From positions 1 to 38,556 of the forward strand of contig JAQGOY010000150.1 in assembly GCA_028293375.1 (NCBI GenBank): 38,556 nt of DNA, given 5' to 3'. The notes beneath the pieces are model-generated. The model worked only from the letters and a program-made list of their open reading frames with translations, searched no databases and was not told the DNA's origin. A program made the translations under genes and the position numbers. This DNA comes from Verrucomicrobiales bacterium. Its GTDB lineage: Bacteria > Verrucomicrobiota > Verrucomicrobiia > Limisphaerales > JAQGOY01. Of this stretch, positions 8,537 to 16,907 are shown piece after piece; position 1 is the first letter of the stretch, and the number at the start of each line of letters is the position of its first letter.

Positions 8537-9658
8537 CTATTGGGGGCTCGTCTGAGGAACAAGTTGCAGGAGCACGACAGCATCCGTACATCCCCATGCA
8601 TGCAGGGCAGTTTCCGGCGTGGGAACGTTCAACCGGTTCCATGACAAATTATCGGAACGCCGATTGTTCCAAGCCGCATTGGCGTTTTGCAGCATCCAGG
8701 CGTGGTATTTGGGCCAACGGTGATTGTCGTTGGCAAAACGAGAAAGCCAGCGGATGAGGATACTGTTAAAGCCCAGACCATCATTGAATGTATAACCAGG
8801 GAGAATGCCATTTTTCGAGATTTTTTCCCGGGAGTAGTCCGCCGCCTTTTCGGCATCAGCGAGGTAGGATTTATCACCGGTCAAACTGGCAAGAAAATTA
8901 GCAGCGCCAATAAATGTTCCCTGATTGTAAGTGAGGGCACCTCCTCGAACCTGGCCATCGGCCCGCATGCTGTCATGAATGAGGCCGGTCGATTCTTCAA
9001 AAAGGTTCTTTCGTTCCCATGCGTAGGCTTCTTTGGCTTTATCCAAGTAGGATTTATCTCCGAGAATCTGATAAAGATAACAGGCTGCTATGGCAGCGGG
9101 TCCATTAATACAGGCGTTTTTGCTGGCGTTGGTAGTGCTCCACCAGAGCCCACCGCCAAGGTTCGTGCTCCAGGCCCTGGCGTAAGTTTCGTTGAAGTTA
9201 AATTTCGCCATTTCTTTGTAGGAAGGATTTTGGGTGGCCAGAAAAGCGCGCGAGGTTGCGATCACCATCCACATCAAATCATCGTTGTAGTGATTCGAAG
9301 TCCAGTTTGTCCCCCACTTATCGACAAAACCGCTAATGGATTCGTCCAGGAGGGTTTTGTGAGCAGGAGAGTGAGTGCGATCAAGGGTATCGACGATCAT
9401 CTCAATTTCCTCCGCCTGGGTCCAAAAATGATTCCTGCCTTTGGTGGTGTCTTCCTTGTAGTAGCCCTTGCCGTCCTTCACGAAGTAAAAAGCCTTGTTG
9501 AAGGCATCGAAAGCAGTGTTGGCATCGTTTAGGGTGAAGGGAACTTTCGGTATGGAATTAGTAACAGCGGCGGGGTTGGAAGCATCGGGCTCGGCGGCGA
9601 CGAGAGAGCCTGTCAGGGCAAAAACCAGGGCCAATAATTTCAAAATCAAATGTTTCAT
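8537..9658 (-). CDS. Secreted GH76-family alpha-1,6-mannanase-like glycosidase
   Basis: A 373-residue protein with a signal peptide (MKHLILKLLALVFALTGSLV, cleavage after AA). The rest fits an (alpha/alpha)6 barrel of glycoside hydrolase family 76. The adjacent catalytic aspartates sit in HYNDDLMWM (D126, D127). Family-like GGGLWW (168-173) and KNACINGPAAIAACYLY (180-196) follow, then repeated helix pairs such as YLDKAKEAYAWER. The length matches the family. GH76 enzymes cleave alpha-1,6-mannan of fungal walls and related glycans by a retaining mechanism. It is on the same strand as the MFS stump and esterase, 139 bases from the stump, suggesting a small glycan-use cluster. Family call is strong; substrate is inferred from the family. 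Confidence 0.92.
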   Translation of the reverse strand: MKHLILKLLALVFALTGSLVAAEPDASNPAAVTNSIPKVPFTLNDANTAFDAFNKAFYFVKDGKGYYKEDTTKGRNHFWTQAEEIEMIVDTLDRTHSPAHKTLLDESISGFVDKWGTNWTSNHYNDDLMWMVIATSRAFLATQNPSYKEMAKFNFNETYARAWSTNLGGGLWWSTTNASKNACINGPAAIAACYLYQILGDKSYLDKAKEAYAWERKNLFEESTGLIHDSMRADGQVRGGALTYNQGTFIGAANFLASLTGDKSYLADAEKAADYSREKISKNGILPGYTFNDGLGFNSILIRWLSRFANDNHRWPKYHAWMLQNANAAWNNRRSDNLSWNRLNVPTPETALHAWGCTDAVVLLQLVPQTSPQ

Positions 9659-9792
9659 TACGGTGTTTATACAAAAACAATTTGCAGTTCGGCTGCGAAC
9701 TCACTGAGCTGCTCTGGATACTTTCCTTGCAGGGGCAACAAAGTGGGCCAATCTTTGCTATCTCAAAAAAACGAGTCAAGCCTTGAGGTCAT

Positions 9793-10863
9793 TCAAATTC
9801 CGTTTACGATGGGCTCGGTGCCCTCATTGAGAATCTCGAGGTACTCGGCATAGGCATAGTGGCGACGATAGTTGCGCCCCGTAGTTTCTCTGACGATTCC
9901 GAGTTCCTGCAATTTACTAAGAGTCGTGATAACGGTTGGGGTGCTCAACTCGAGTTCTTTGACAGCTGTGGCTACAGAAAGAACCGGGTGAGTCTGAAGA
10001 AGCCGATGCAATCGCAAGCCGGATCTCGCCGATTTTCCGATGCTTTGAATCCGACTCGCGTCCAAACCTGCCACTCGCATTAAAGACTTCGCCGTCTGGC
10101 TCGCCGCATTCGCTGTGGTTTCGACTCCGGTGAAGAAAAACCGCAACCATTCTTCCCAATCTCCGTTAAGTCGAACGGATTGTAACAAATCATAATATTG
10201 TTGCCGGTGCTGTTTAAAATAGAGACTCAAATATAAAAGCGGTTCACGCAGTGTTCCTTCAGCACAAAAAATGAAAGTGATCAAAAGCCGTCCGAGTCGT
10301 CCGTTGCCATCTAGAAAAGGATGTATGGTTTCGAACTGAACATGAGCTAATGCGGCTTTGACCAGCAAAGGAGTAACGACCGGCTCGTTATGCAAAAACA
10401 TTTCCAACGCGCCGAGACATTCCACGAGGAGATCAGGCGGGGGTGGCACAAAAGCGGCATTACCAGGACGAGTGCCGCCAACCCAGTTTTGGGAACGCCT
10501 GAATTGCCCTGGCTCCAGATGGCTGCCTCTGCCTTTTGACAACAAAATAGCGTGAATTTCTTTCAATAACCTCAAGGACAATGGAAGCTCTTTAAGACGC
10601 TCCAGCCCGTAATTCATGGCGGCCACATAATTGGAAACTTCCTCCACGTCACCTGAAGGAGTTCCGGTGTTTCCTTCCTTTTCGTAAAGAAACAAATCAG
10701 AAAGGCTAGATTGAGTTCCTTCGATTTGGGACGAAAGAAGCGCCTCTTTCCTAACGTAAGAATAAAGGAAGAGATTCGGTGCGGGTAAAATTGAGGCTAG
10801 GCCATCGAGACGTCCGAGAGCCAATGTCGCCTTTTCCATGATGTATTGGGTTTCCACATCCAA
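9793..10863 (-). CDS. Class II Fic-domain AMPylation protein with C-terminal winged helix
   Basis: The reading frame from TTG at 10863 gives 356 residues. The inhibitory helix motif (S/T)xxxE(G/N) appears as SSQIEG (S44, E48, G49), N-terminal to the Fic core, which makes this class II. The active-site loop is intact, HPFLDGNGRLGR at 181-192. The C-terminus (about 270-345) looks like a winged helix with SVATAVKELELSTPTVITTL and recognition-helix-like residues, a common Fic fusion. Fic enzymes transfer AMP to a target hydroxyl; the target is unknown. The conserved start of the family lies further upstream in the same frame (10864-10956) with no ATG, GTG or TTG, so the true start is unclear or the gene is damaged. 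It is not paired with a small antitoxin gene. Confidence 0.85.
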   Translation of the reverse strand: MDVETQYIMEKATLALGRLDGLASILPAPNLFLYSYVRKEALLSSQIEGTQSSLSDLFLYEKEGNTGTPSGDVEEVSNYVAAMNYGLERLKELPLSLRLLKEIHAILLSKGRGSHLEPGQFRRSQNWVGGTRPGNAAFVPPPPDLLVECLGALEMFLHNEPVVTPLLVKAALAHVQFETIHPFLDGNGRLGRLLITFIFCAEGTLREPLLYLSLYFKQHRQQYYDLLQSVRLNGDWEEWLRFFFTGVETTANAASQTAKSLMRVAGLDASRIQSIGKSARSGLRLHRLLQTHPVLSVATAVKELELSTPTVITTLSKLQELGIVRETTGRNYRRHYAYAEYLEILNEGTEPIVNGI

Positions 10864-10956
10864 ATGAAGCGGTGGATTTGGAGGAAGCGGGTTAGGGATG
10901 AAAGCATGAGCTCGTTCGCCTCCGGCAGATGGGAGCGGAGCGTAATGTCCGCAAAT
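10864..10956 (-). other. In-frame conserved N-terminus of the Fic protein without a usual start codon
   Basis: Reading the Fic frame upstream of 10863 gives GHYAPLPSAGGERAH then AFIPNPLPPNPPL, which is the typical opening of this Fic subfamily. The frame is open back to 11041 but contains no ATG, GTG or TTG; only ATT (10954-10956) or CTG (10978-10980) could serve. Either a rare start is used, or the original start has been lost. Confidence 0.6.
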
Positions 10957-11022
10957 CCTGGAAGTAAAGGCGCTTTGCAGGTGGGCAGGTTTTGGATACC
11001 TTTTGGTTAGACAAACAAAAGA

Positions 11023-14000
11023 ATGAGACCCGGCCTCGCTTTAACGCTTCGCGACTTGCTTCGGCGAGGACGCGATAAGAGGGTCTTTTTGTTTGATTTC
11101 CGGACCGCTCCCCACTTTTTGGCTGTTTTGTTTTTATTAGTAATGCCTTCCCCTGCCCTAGCGGAGCCCGGATGGATCGTTCGAGGGTTTCGAACTGGAG
11201 AAGGCTTGAAAATGAACGGGGTGGCGAGTTTATCGCTCAATCCCAAACGAGAGATTGGGATTCGATATACTTTTGACGACACACTTTCCATTTATGACGG
11301 CTATCAATTCCAACATCTGCCGCCGCTGGAGAATGCGCCCGGGTCAGACACATTTCGGGTGCATAAAAGCCGGGCGGGACAACTTTGGACGATTTATCCA
11401 GACGGGATAAAGGTGTTTACACCAGGCGGTAAATGGGATGGATTTGTGATCGAAGACATCCAGAACCTGCTGCTAAAGAATCGCACATTGACGCTGTTGC
11501 CAGCGGAGCAGAACCGAGCGCTTTGTTTGTTGCCGGACAAGTTGATCGAGTGTGTTCGCAAGTTCGATCCTGAAACGAAAGAATCGCACGCGCAGGTCAC
11601 CATTTTAAAAACTGCGGAGGAATTTGGCATTGGCAGGTTATTAACCATGACCCTGGCGCGAGACGGGGGACTATTTATCGCAGGAACGGAAGGAGTGGCG
11701 CGGCTGGAAGGTCCGTTCAAGAACATGGGAAAGGAATCGGTGGTTTCGAGATTCGCAGCGCCGAATGGACTGGAGATTACGGACAGGCAGCGACCGATTG
11801 AAGATAGTTACCATGGATTCACCATGGTGGGAATCGACCGCAATGAGGAAGAAAAAAAGGTTATTGTTTATTTCGACGGGGAGGATTTTTGGAATGTGGA
11901 TCCGATGGACAGCTCCATTCATTTTGCATGGAGAGATGTGGGAAACAAGTTTTTCGTGGTGACATTGAGCAGCCTGTTTTCTGTGGAAAATGGACGAAAG
12001 ACTGGATGGGAAGAGCCGCCGCGCGCATCTTATTACGACGTGGTGGTGGAAGAAGACCGGGTGTTTTGGCTGGCAACAAGCGATGGGATGTTTCGGTTTT
12101 CGCCGCAAATCTGGCAGCCTTATCCCAACCCCATACCCGACCTTTCAGGGGCTCTGGCGATGGCGGAAACAGAAGACAAAGGCTTGGCGGTGACAACGCC
12201 GAAGGCAATTTATCTCTGGCAGACGAATAGCTGGGAAAAAATAGAGTATCGAGGGGATTTTCAAGCCGGGCAAAGCATGCCTGACCAGTTGTTCGCATTT
12301 CCGACCAACAGGCTGGTATTTGGGTATGGGCAAAGATTGTATCAACTGGATGTTAAGAATAAGTCCATCGATGAAATAACGGAACCGAACGGGAATATGA
12401 TTAAACCGCTGGGGAGGACACCGACAGGCGGGCTTTATGTGCAGCGGTTCAACAAAGAACTAAAATACGGATTTATTGAGCTGGGACTTTATGATGGGAC
12501 AGGGTTTCAATCGTTGCCGGAGCAACAAGGAAAAGCGCCTGCAGTAGGAGACGTGAGGTTCCTGTTCCACTCATCGAGTGACGAGATCTGGCTGGGGGGA
12601 TCGGAAGGTCTGGCGTGGTTTCACAATAATGCGTGGGGGAAGGCGGGATCGCGAGGGACAGAGCAGCGAGATCCGATCACGGGATGCATAGAAGCGGAGC
12701 CCGGAGTGATGTGGTTTGGATTCCGGGACAAAGTTCTTTCCTTCAATGTGGCGAAGATGAACTGGACCGAAGTGAAAACGGGGTTTGATGGAGTCGCGGC
12801 CCTGATGAAGGATAGAACTGGACGCTTATGGGTAGCGACAGGGAACGGGCTCTGGTCCAACTATAAAGATATATGGTCGTGGAACGGAACGGAAGAAGGG
12901 CTTGCCTCTCCGGCTATCCAGGTTATTTACCAGGGAAAGGGGGGCACGTTGCTGGCAGGGACAACAAGGGGGCTAAGTTTTTATTCTCCGCGGGCCGACA
13001 TGGATGCGCCGCGAGTGCTTCCTGTGGCGCTGGACAAAGCAACGGTGGCAGAAGGGAGTGTGCGACTTAATTTCACTGCGGAAGACCGCTGGTTCGTGAC
13101 GCCGCGCTCGGGATTGCTTTTTTCAACTCGGAAGGACGACGGGGAATGGGGCCCGTTCACTTCGGAAGGAACTATTGTTTATTCTGATCTCTCAGGGGGA
13201 AAACATACTTTTCAGGTTCGATCCATGGACCGGAACTGGAACCTGAGCATTCCTGAGGAGGCGGATTTCACCATTGTGCCGCCATGGAATAAAGATCCCC
13301 GACTATTGTCCATTGTGATCATAGGGGGACTATTAATCTCTTTCCTGGCAGCACTGGCGATCAACCGGCACTGGAGACTGGTGAGAAGCTATGCGGAGGT
13401 GGAAAAGATAGTGAGATTACGAACGCAACAATTGGAGAAAGCCAACCAGGAGTTATTGCACAGCCAGAAAATGAACGCGCTGGGAACGCTGGCGGCGGGG
13501 ATAGCGCACGACTTCAACAACATACTCTCCATTATCAAGGGATCGGCCCAGATCATCGAAAAGAACCCGACCGACCGGGAGAAGATCCAAACGCGGGTGG
13601 ACAGGATCAAGCTCGTCTCCGACCAGGGAGCAGGAATAGTGAAAGCCATGCTGGGATTCAGCAGAATTTCGGACAAGGTGATGGCGCTCCAGGATATCAA
13701 CATGGTGGTGGAGGAAACGATTGTGCTGCTGGGGGACCGATTCCAGAAAGATGTGAACATCGAATTCGAGTGGGCTCCAGGTTTGCCGAAGGTTCTGATT
13801 GCGAAAGATTTTGTTCAGCAGATGTTGCTGAACCTCATTTTTAATTCGGCAGATGCGATGGGGGGAAGAGGGCAAATTGTGCTGAGAACGGGAGAAACGA
13901 AGAGCCTTCCAGGGCCGATGATTCTGCAGCCGGCGGCGGCGGGAGAGCACATTTTTATCTCCGTCATGGATTTCGGAATGGGAATAGAGCCGGAGAACAT

Positions 14001-14184
14001 GGCGCGAATATTTGAACCGTTCTTTACAACGAAAGCGTTTTCGGCACGAAGAGGAACGGGGCTGGGGCTTTCGATGGTTTACGAGCTTGCGCGGGAAATG
14101 CAATGCGGACTGCACGTGGAATCAATCGTGGGAAAAGGATCCACGTTTTCGTTGTATGTGGCAGTGCCCAGAACCGGGGCTTGA
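11023..14184 (+). CDS. Propeller-Y_Y_Y sensor histidine kinase
   Basis: A 1053-residue membrane kinase. After an unusually long basic n-region comes a hydrophobic signal (HFLAVLFLLVMPSPALA, to about residue 47). A large periplasmic sensor follows with propeller repeats of the two-component-propeller type, for example GQLWTIYPDGIKVF, EIWLGGSEGLAWF, TGRLWVATGNGLW and GTLLAGTTRGLSFY. A Y_Y_Y-like beta-sandwich precedes the membrane (GGKHTFQVRSMDRNWN, about 725-740). One transmembrane helix lies at about 759-782, then a short coiled coil. The kinase core has the H box AGIAHDFNN (H829), an N box around N941 (NLIFNSADAM), G1 DFGMG (D983) and G2 GTGLGLS. It carries no receiver domain. The response-regulator gene starts 42 bases downstream and is the obvious partner. 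Such sensors often detect glycans, but the ligand here is unknown. Confidence 0.93.
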   Translation: MRPGLALTLRDLLRRGRDKRVFLFDFRTAPHFLAVLFLLVMPSPALAEPGWIVRGFRTGEGLKMNGVASLSLNPKREIGIRYTFDDTLSIYDGYQFQHLPPLENAPGSDTFRVHKSRAGQLWTIYPDGIKVFTPGGKWDGFVIEDIQNLLLKNRTLTLLPAEQNRALCLLPDKLIECVRKFDPETKESHAQVTILKTAEEFGIGRLLTMTLARDGGLFIAGTEGVARLEGPFKNMGKESVVSRFAAPNGLEITDRQRPIEDSYHGFTMVGIDRNEEEKKVIVYFDGEDFWNVDPMDSSIHFAWRDVGNKFFVVTLSSLFSVENGRKTGWEEPPRASYYDVVVEEDRVFWLATSDGMFRFSPQIWQPYPNPIPDLSGALAMAETEDKGLAVTTPKAIYLWQTNSWEKIEYRGDFQAGQSMPDQLFAFPTNRLVFGYGQRLYQLDVKNKSIDEITEPNGNMIKPLGRTPTGGLYVQRFNKELKYGFIELGLYDGTGFQSLPEQQGKAPAVGDVRFLFHSSSDEIWLGGSEGLAWFHNNAWGKAGSRGTEQRDPITGCIEAEPGVMWFGFRDKVLSFNVAKMNWTEVKTGFDGVAALMKDRTGRLWVATGNGLWSNYKDIWSWNGTEEGLASPAIQVIYQGKGGTLLAGTTRGLSFYSPRADMDAPRVLPVALDKATVAEGSVRLNFTAEDRWFVTPRSGLLFSTRKDDGEWGPFTSEGTIVYSDLSGGKHTFQVRSMDRNWNLSIPEEADFTIVPPWNKDPRLLSIVIIGGLLISFLAALAINRHWRLVRSYAEVEKIVRLRTQQLEKANQELLHSQKMNALGTLAAGIAHDFNNILSIIKGSAQIIEKNPTDREKIQTRVDRIKLVSDQGAGIVKAMLGFSRISDKVMALQDINMVVEETIVLLGDRFQKDVNIEFEWAPGLPKVLIAKDFVQQMLLNLIFNSADAMGGRGQIVLRTGETKSLPGPMILQPAAAGEHIFISVMDFGMGIEPENMARIFEPFFTTKAFSARRGTGLGLSMVYELAREMQCGLHVESIVGKGSTFSLYVAVPRTGA

Positions 14185-14226
14185 ATTTTTTCGGATGATG
14201 GTTACGATGCCAGTATCCCAAACGAC

Positions 14227-14883
14227 ATGAACAAGACCCATCTTCTGATCGTGGAAGACGATGATCTTCAATACGAGATCTACGAGGAAGCGCTCTCCAA
14301 TTACCACTTACACCGTGTTTATACCGGTACGGAGGCATTAAAAGCGTTAGTGCAGCACAAGCCGAGCCTGATAATCCTGGATCATGTGCTGGCGGAAGGG
14401 GAATTGGGGCTGGATTACTTGCCAGAATTGAAGGAGTTGTTGCCGTTCGTGCCGGTGTTGGTGGTCTCAGGAGCGCTTGAAGTTCACCAGCAAATGCATG
14501 CGCTGCAGGGAGCGAGGCGCGCTCACTATTGTTTAACTAAGCCGGTGGACATGAACGACCTCACGCAGACGGTGGAAACAGCGCTTCGCGATTGCGGAGA
14601 AACAGAAATCATCAAGCAGTTTGAAGCGCTGGAACGTTCGAAACGGATCGACATCCAGGATTTACTCAGCCGATCGACGGATCGATTGAGCCGTCAAAAT
14701 CAAATTCGGCAGCAAATCGGGACAAAAACGGATCGACCGAATATTTCGGCACTGGCAAGAGAATTTAAAGTGGCTCGAAGGACAATCATTCGAGACCTTC
14801 AGGAGTTAATCCGGCGCGGGCAAATCAAGCCTGAGGTGTATCCGGAGTGGGAATCCGATTCGATTGAGGTTTCTGAAAATTAG
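14227..14883 (+). CDS. Response regulator with receiver and C-terminal HTH domain
   Basis: A 218-residue regulator, apparently co-transcribed with the upstream kinase (42-base gap). The receiver domain has the acidic pocket E10-D11-D12, the phospho-acceptor D52 (LIILDHVL), S81 (VVSGA) and K105 (LTKPVD). A charged helical linker (about 125-165) follows. The output end (about 172-205) has a helix-turn-helix, NISALAREFKVARRTIIRDL, then QELIRRGQI. This resembles the short HTH seen in DeoR-type or Crp-like regulators more than the OmpR, NarL or NtrC output domains. That combination is uncommon. It probably binds DNA when phosphorylated; targets may include the neighbouring secreted hydrolases, but no repeated site was identified. 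Confidence 0.9.
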   Translation: MNKTHLLIVEDDDLQYEIYEEALSNYHLHRVYTGTEALKALVQHKPSLIILDHVLAEGELGLDYLPELKELLPFVPVLVVSGALEVHQQMHALQGARRAHYCLTKPVDMNDLTQTVETALRDCGETEIIKQFEALERSKRIDIQDLLSRSTDRLSRQNQIRQQIGTKTDRPNISALAREFKVARRTIIRDLQELIRRGQIKPEVYPEWESDSIEVSEN

Positions 14884-15042
14884 AAATCAGTTCGGGGGGA
14901 GTGCGGACGAAGGAGAGCAAACGGCTGCTGCGTGACTTCATGGAATTCGTGCCTCCCGTTTTTGATTCCATTCATTTTTTGCTTTGATAGTGCAGTTTTG
15001 AATCGTTTAGTCAGGCGCGAGGTTTAGAATGGTTCCATTCCA

Positions 15043-16800
15043 ATGAAGAGCCAACTTGATCCGTTAAAACCCACGGCCCTGTTTCGTAGCCCAGAGAGCA
15101 TTGAGTTGAGCCTTCGACTTTTCATCCGTTGCTTTGCCATTTTGCTCTGTTACCCGGGGCTACTTTTGGCTGCCGACCAGGCGCCATTACCGCCGAAGTC
15201 GGCCATTAGCTCAATCACTGCTTCGGGCTTACTTCGGCACATTAAAGTATTGGCCTCGGATAAATTCGAAGGCCGTGCCCCCGGGTCAAGAGGCGAGGAG
15301 CTGTCAGTCGATTATATTACCACCCAGTTTAAAAAGCTGGGACTGAAACCGGGTAATCCGGATGGGAGTTATACCCAGGAGGTGCCATTGGCAGGGATTC
15401 TGGGGGCACCGACAGCAAGTTTTAATACGAAACAAGGGACAATCGGCTTAAATTATCCAGACGATTATGTGGCTACATCTTCTCGCATTGTGCCGCAGGT
15501 CAGCGTCACGAATTCGGAGATTATCTTCGTTGGTTATGGAGTTGTGGCACCGGAATATGGGTGGGACGATTACAAGGATGTGGATGTGCGGGGAAAAACG
15601 ATACTGATGTTGATCAACGACCCGCAAATTCCAGACCCTGCAGATTCCAGCAGACTTGATGACAAAATGTTCAAAGGGAAAGCGATGACTTATTACGGTC
15701 GCTGGACTTACAAATATGAAATTGCGGCGCAGAAAGGGGCGGCGGCGGCAGTAATCATTCATGAAACAGAACCAGCGGCTTATCCCTATTCCGTGGTGCG
15801 CACGAGCTGGTCAAAAGAAAATTTCGAATTGGATGCGCAGGACAAAAACATGGGGACGGTGGCGATCAGGTCGTGGATCACGGTGGATGTTGCCAAAAAG
15901 TTGCTGGCCAACAGCGGCCTGGATTTCGCGCAACTGAAGAAGGCTGCGCTTGGGAAAGATTTTCGACCTGTGTCAACGGGTGGGAAAGCGAACTTCGAAA
16001 TCAAACAGACGGTTCGATCATTCAAGTCACATAACGTTGTGGGCAGATTGGAGGGAAGCGATAGAGAGTTGCGAAAAGAATGGCTGCTTTACAGCGCGCA
16101 CTGGGATCATTTGGGGCTTCATCCTGAATTGCCTGGCGATAAAATTTTTAATGGGGCAATCGACAATGCATCCGGGGTGGCGGGATTAATCGAATTGGCG
16201 CGGGCTCACAGCAAGCTTAAACCGGCGACAAAGCGTTCAGTGCTGTTCATCGCGACCACTGCGGAAGAGGCGGGTCTGCTAGGAGCAAAATATTATGCAG
16301 AGCATCCCCTGTATGCGCTGGAAAATACGCTGGCTGATATAAACATGGATGGGCTTGGTGTCTGGGGAAAAACCAGGGACGTGGAGGATGTGAGTTACGG
16401 GAATTCAGATCTCGACGATATATTTGGCAAAGCAGCGGCGCGACATGGGAGACAAATGAAACCTAATAGCCAGCCTGAAAAAGGAGGGTTTTATAGGGCG
16501 GATAATTTTGAATTTTCTAAAATAGGCGTGCCATCTCTGTATGTGCATGCGGGTAAGGATTTCATAGGCAAACCAGCTCGGTTTGGAGAAGACAAACAAG
16601 ATGAGTGGGTCGCGAAGATTTACCATCAGCCATCGGATGAAGTGAAGGCGGATTGGGACTTGTCGGGAGGGGTGGAAGATGTGCAGTTGCTATTCGAGGC
16701 GGGGTATCAAGTGGCGAATGCGAAAGCATTTCCAGAGTGGAAACAAGGCACGGAATTTAAAGCGAAACGCGAGGAAATGCTGAAGGGTGCAGAGAGGTAG
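15043..16800 (+). CDS. Secreted M28-family metallopeptidase (aminopeptidase) with PA domain insert
   Basis: A 585-residue exported peptidase. The N-terminus has about 25 polar residues and then a hydrophobic signal (FIRCFAILLCYPGLLLAAD). An M28 N-terminal helix region (SGLLRHIKVLASDKFEGR) is interrupted by a PA-type insert (about 150-290, with SEIIFVGYGVVAPEYGWDDY). The catalytic domain has all five di-zinc ligands: H353 (AHWDHLG), D374 (GAIDNASG), E408/E409 (TAEEAGLLG), D436 (NMDG) and H528 (YHQPSDE). Members remove N-terminal residues from peptides or act as carboxypeptidases. It lies 159 bases after the regulator gene with no obvious terminator between, so it may belong to the same transcription unit. 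A later start is possible because the n-region is long. Confidence 0.93.
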   Translation: MKSQLDPLKPTALFRSPESIELSLRLFIRCFAILLCYPGLLLAADQAPLPPKSAISSITASGLLRHIKVLASDKFEGRAPGSRGEELSVDYITTQFKKLGLKPGNPDGSYTQEVPLAGILGAPTASFNTKQGTIGLNYPDDYVATSSRIVPQVSVTNSEIIFVGYGVVAPEYGWDDYKDVDVRGKTILMLINDPQIPDPADSSRLDDKMFKGKAMTYYGRWTYKYEIAAQKGAAAAVIIHETEPAAYPYSVVRTSWSKENFELDAQDKNMGTVAIRSWITVDVAKKLLANSGLDFAQLKKAALGKDFRPVSTGGKANFEIKQTVRSFKSHNVVGRLEGSDRELRKEWLLYSAHWDHLGLHPELPGDKIFNGAIDNASGVAGLIELARAHSKLKPATKRSVLFIATTAEEAGLLGAKYYAEHPLYALENTLADINMDGLGVWGKTRDVEDVSYGNSDLDDIFGKAAARHGRQMKPNSQPEKGGFYRADNFEFSKIGVPSLYVHAGKDFIGKPARFGEDKQDEWVAKIYHQPSDEVKADWDLSGGVEDVQLLFEAGYQVANAKAFPEWKQGTEFKAKREEMLKGAER

Positions 16801-16907
16801 GGCGAAGGGGTAAAAAAGCGAGTACGCGCCGTGCCCCAGCCATTTATAGCTTGCACTATTACCATAAAGACCTAAGAGTCTGAGTGCTTAAGGGAGATTG
16901 GTCACAC

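Noticed and set aside
8687-9532. Plus-strand open frame of 281 codons
   Set aside because: It lies wholly antisense to the GH76 gene, whose motifs are clear; it is a by-product of codon bias.
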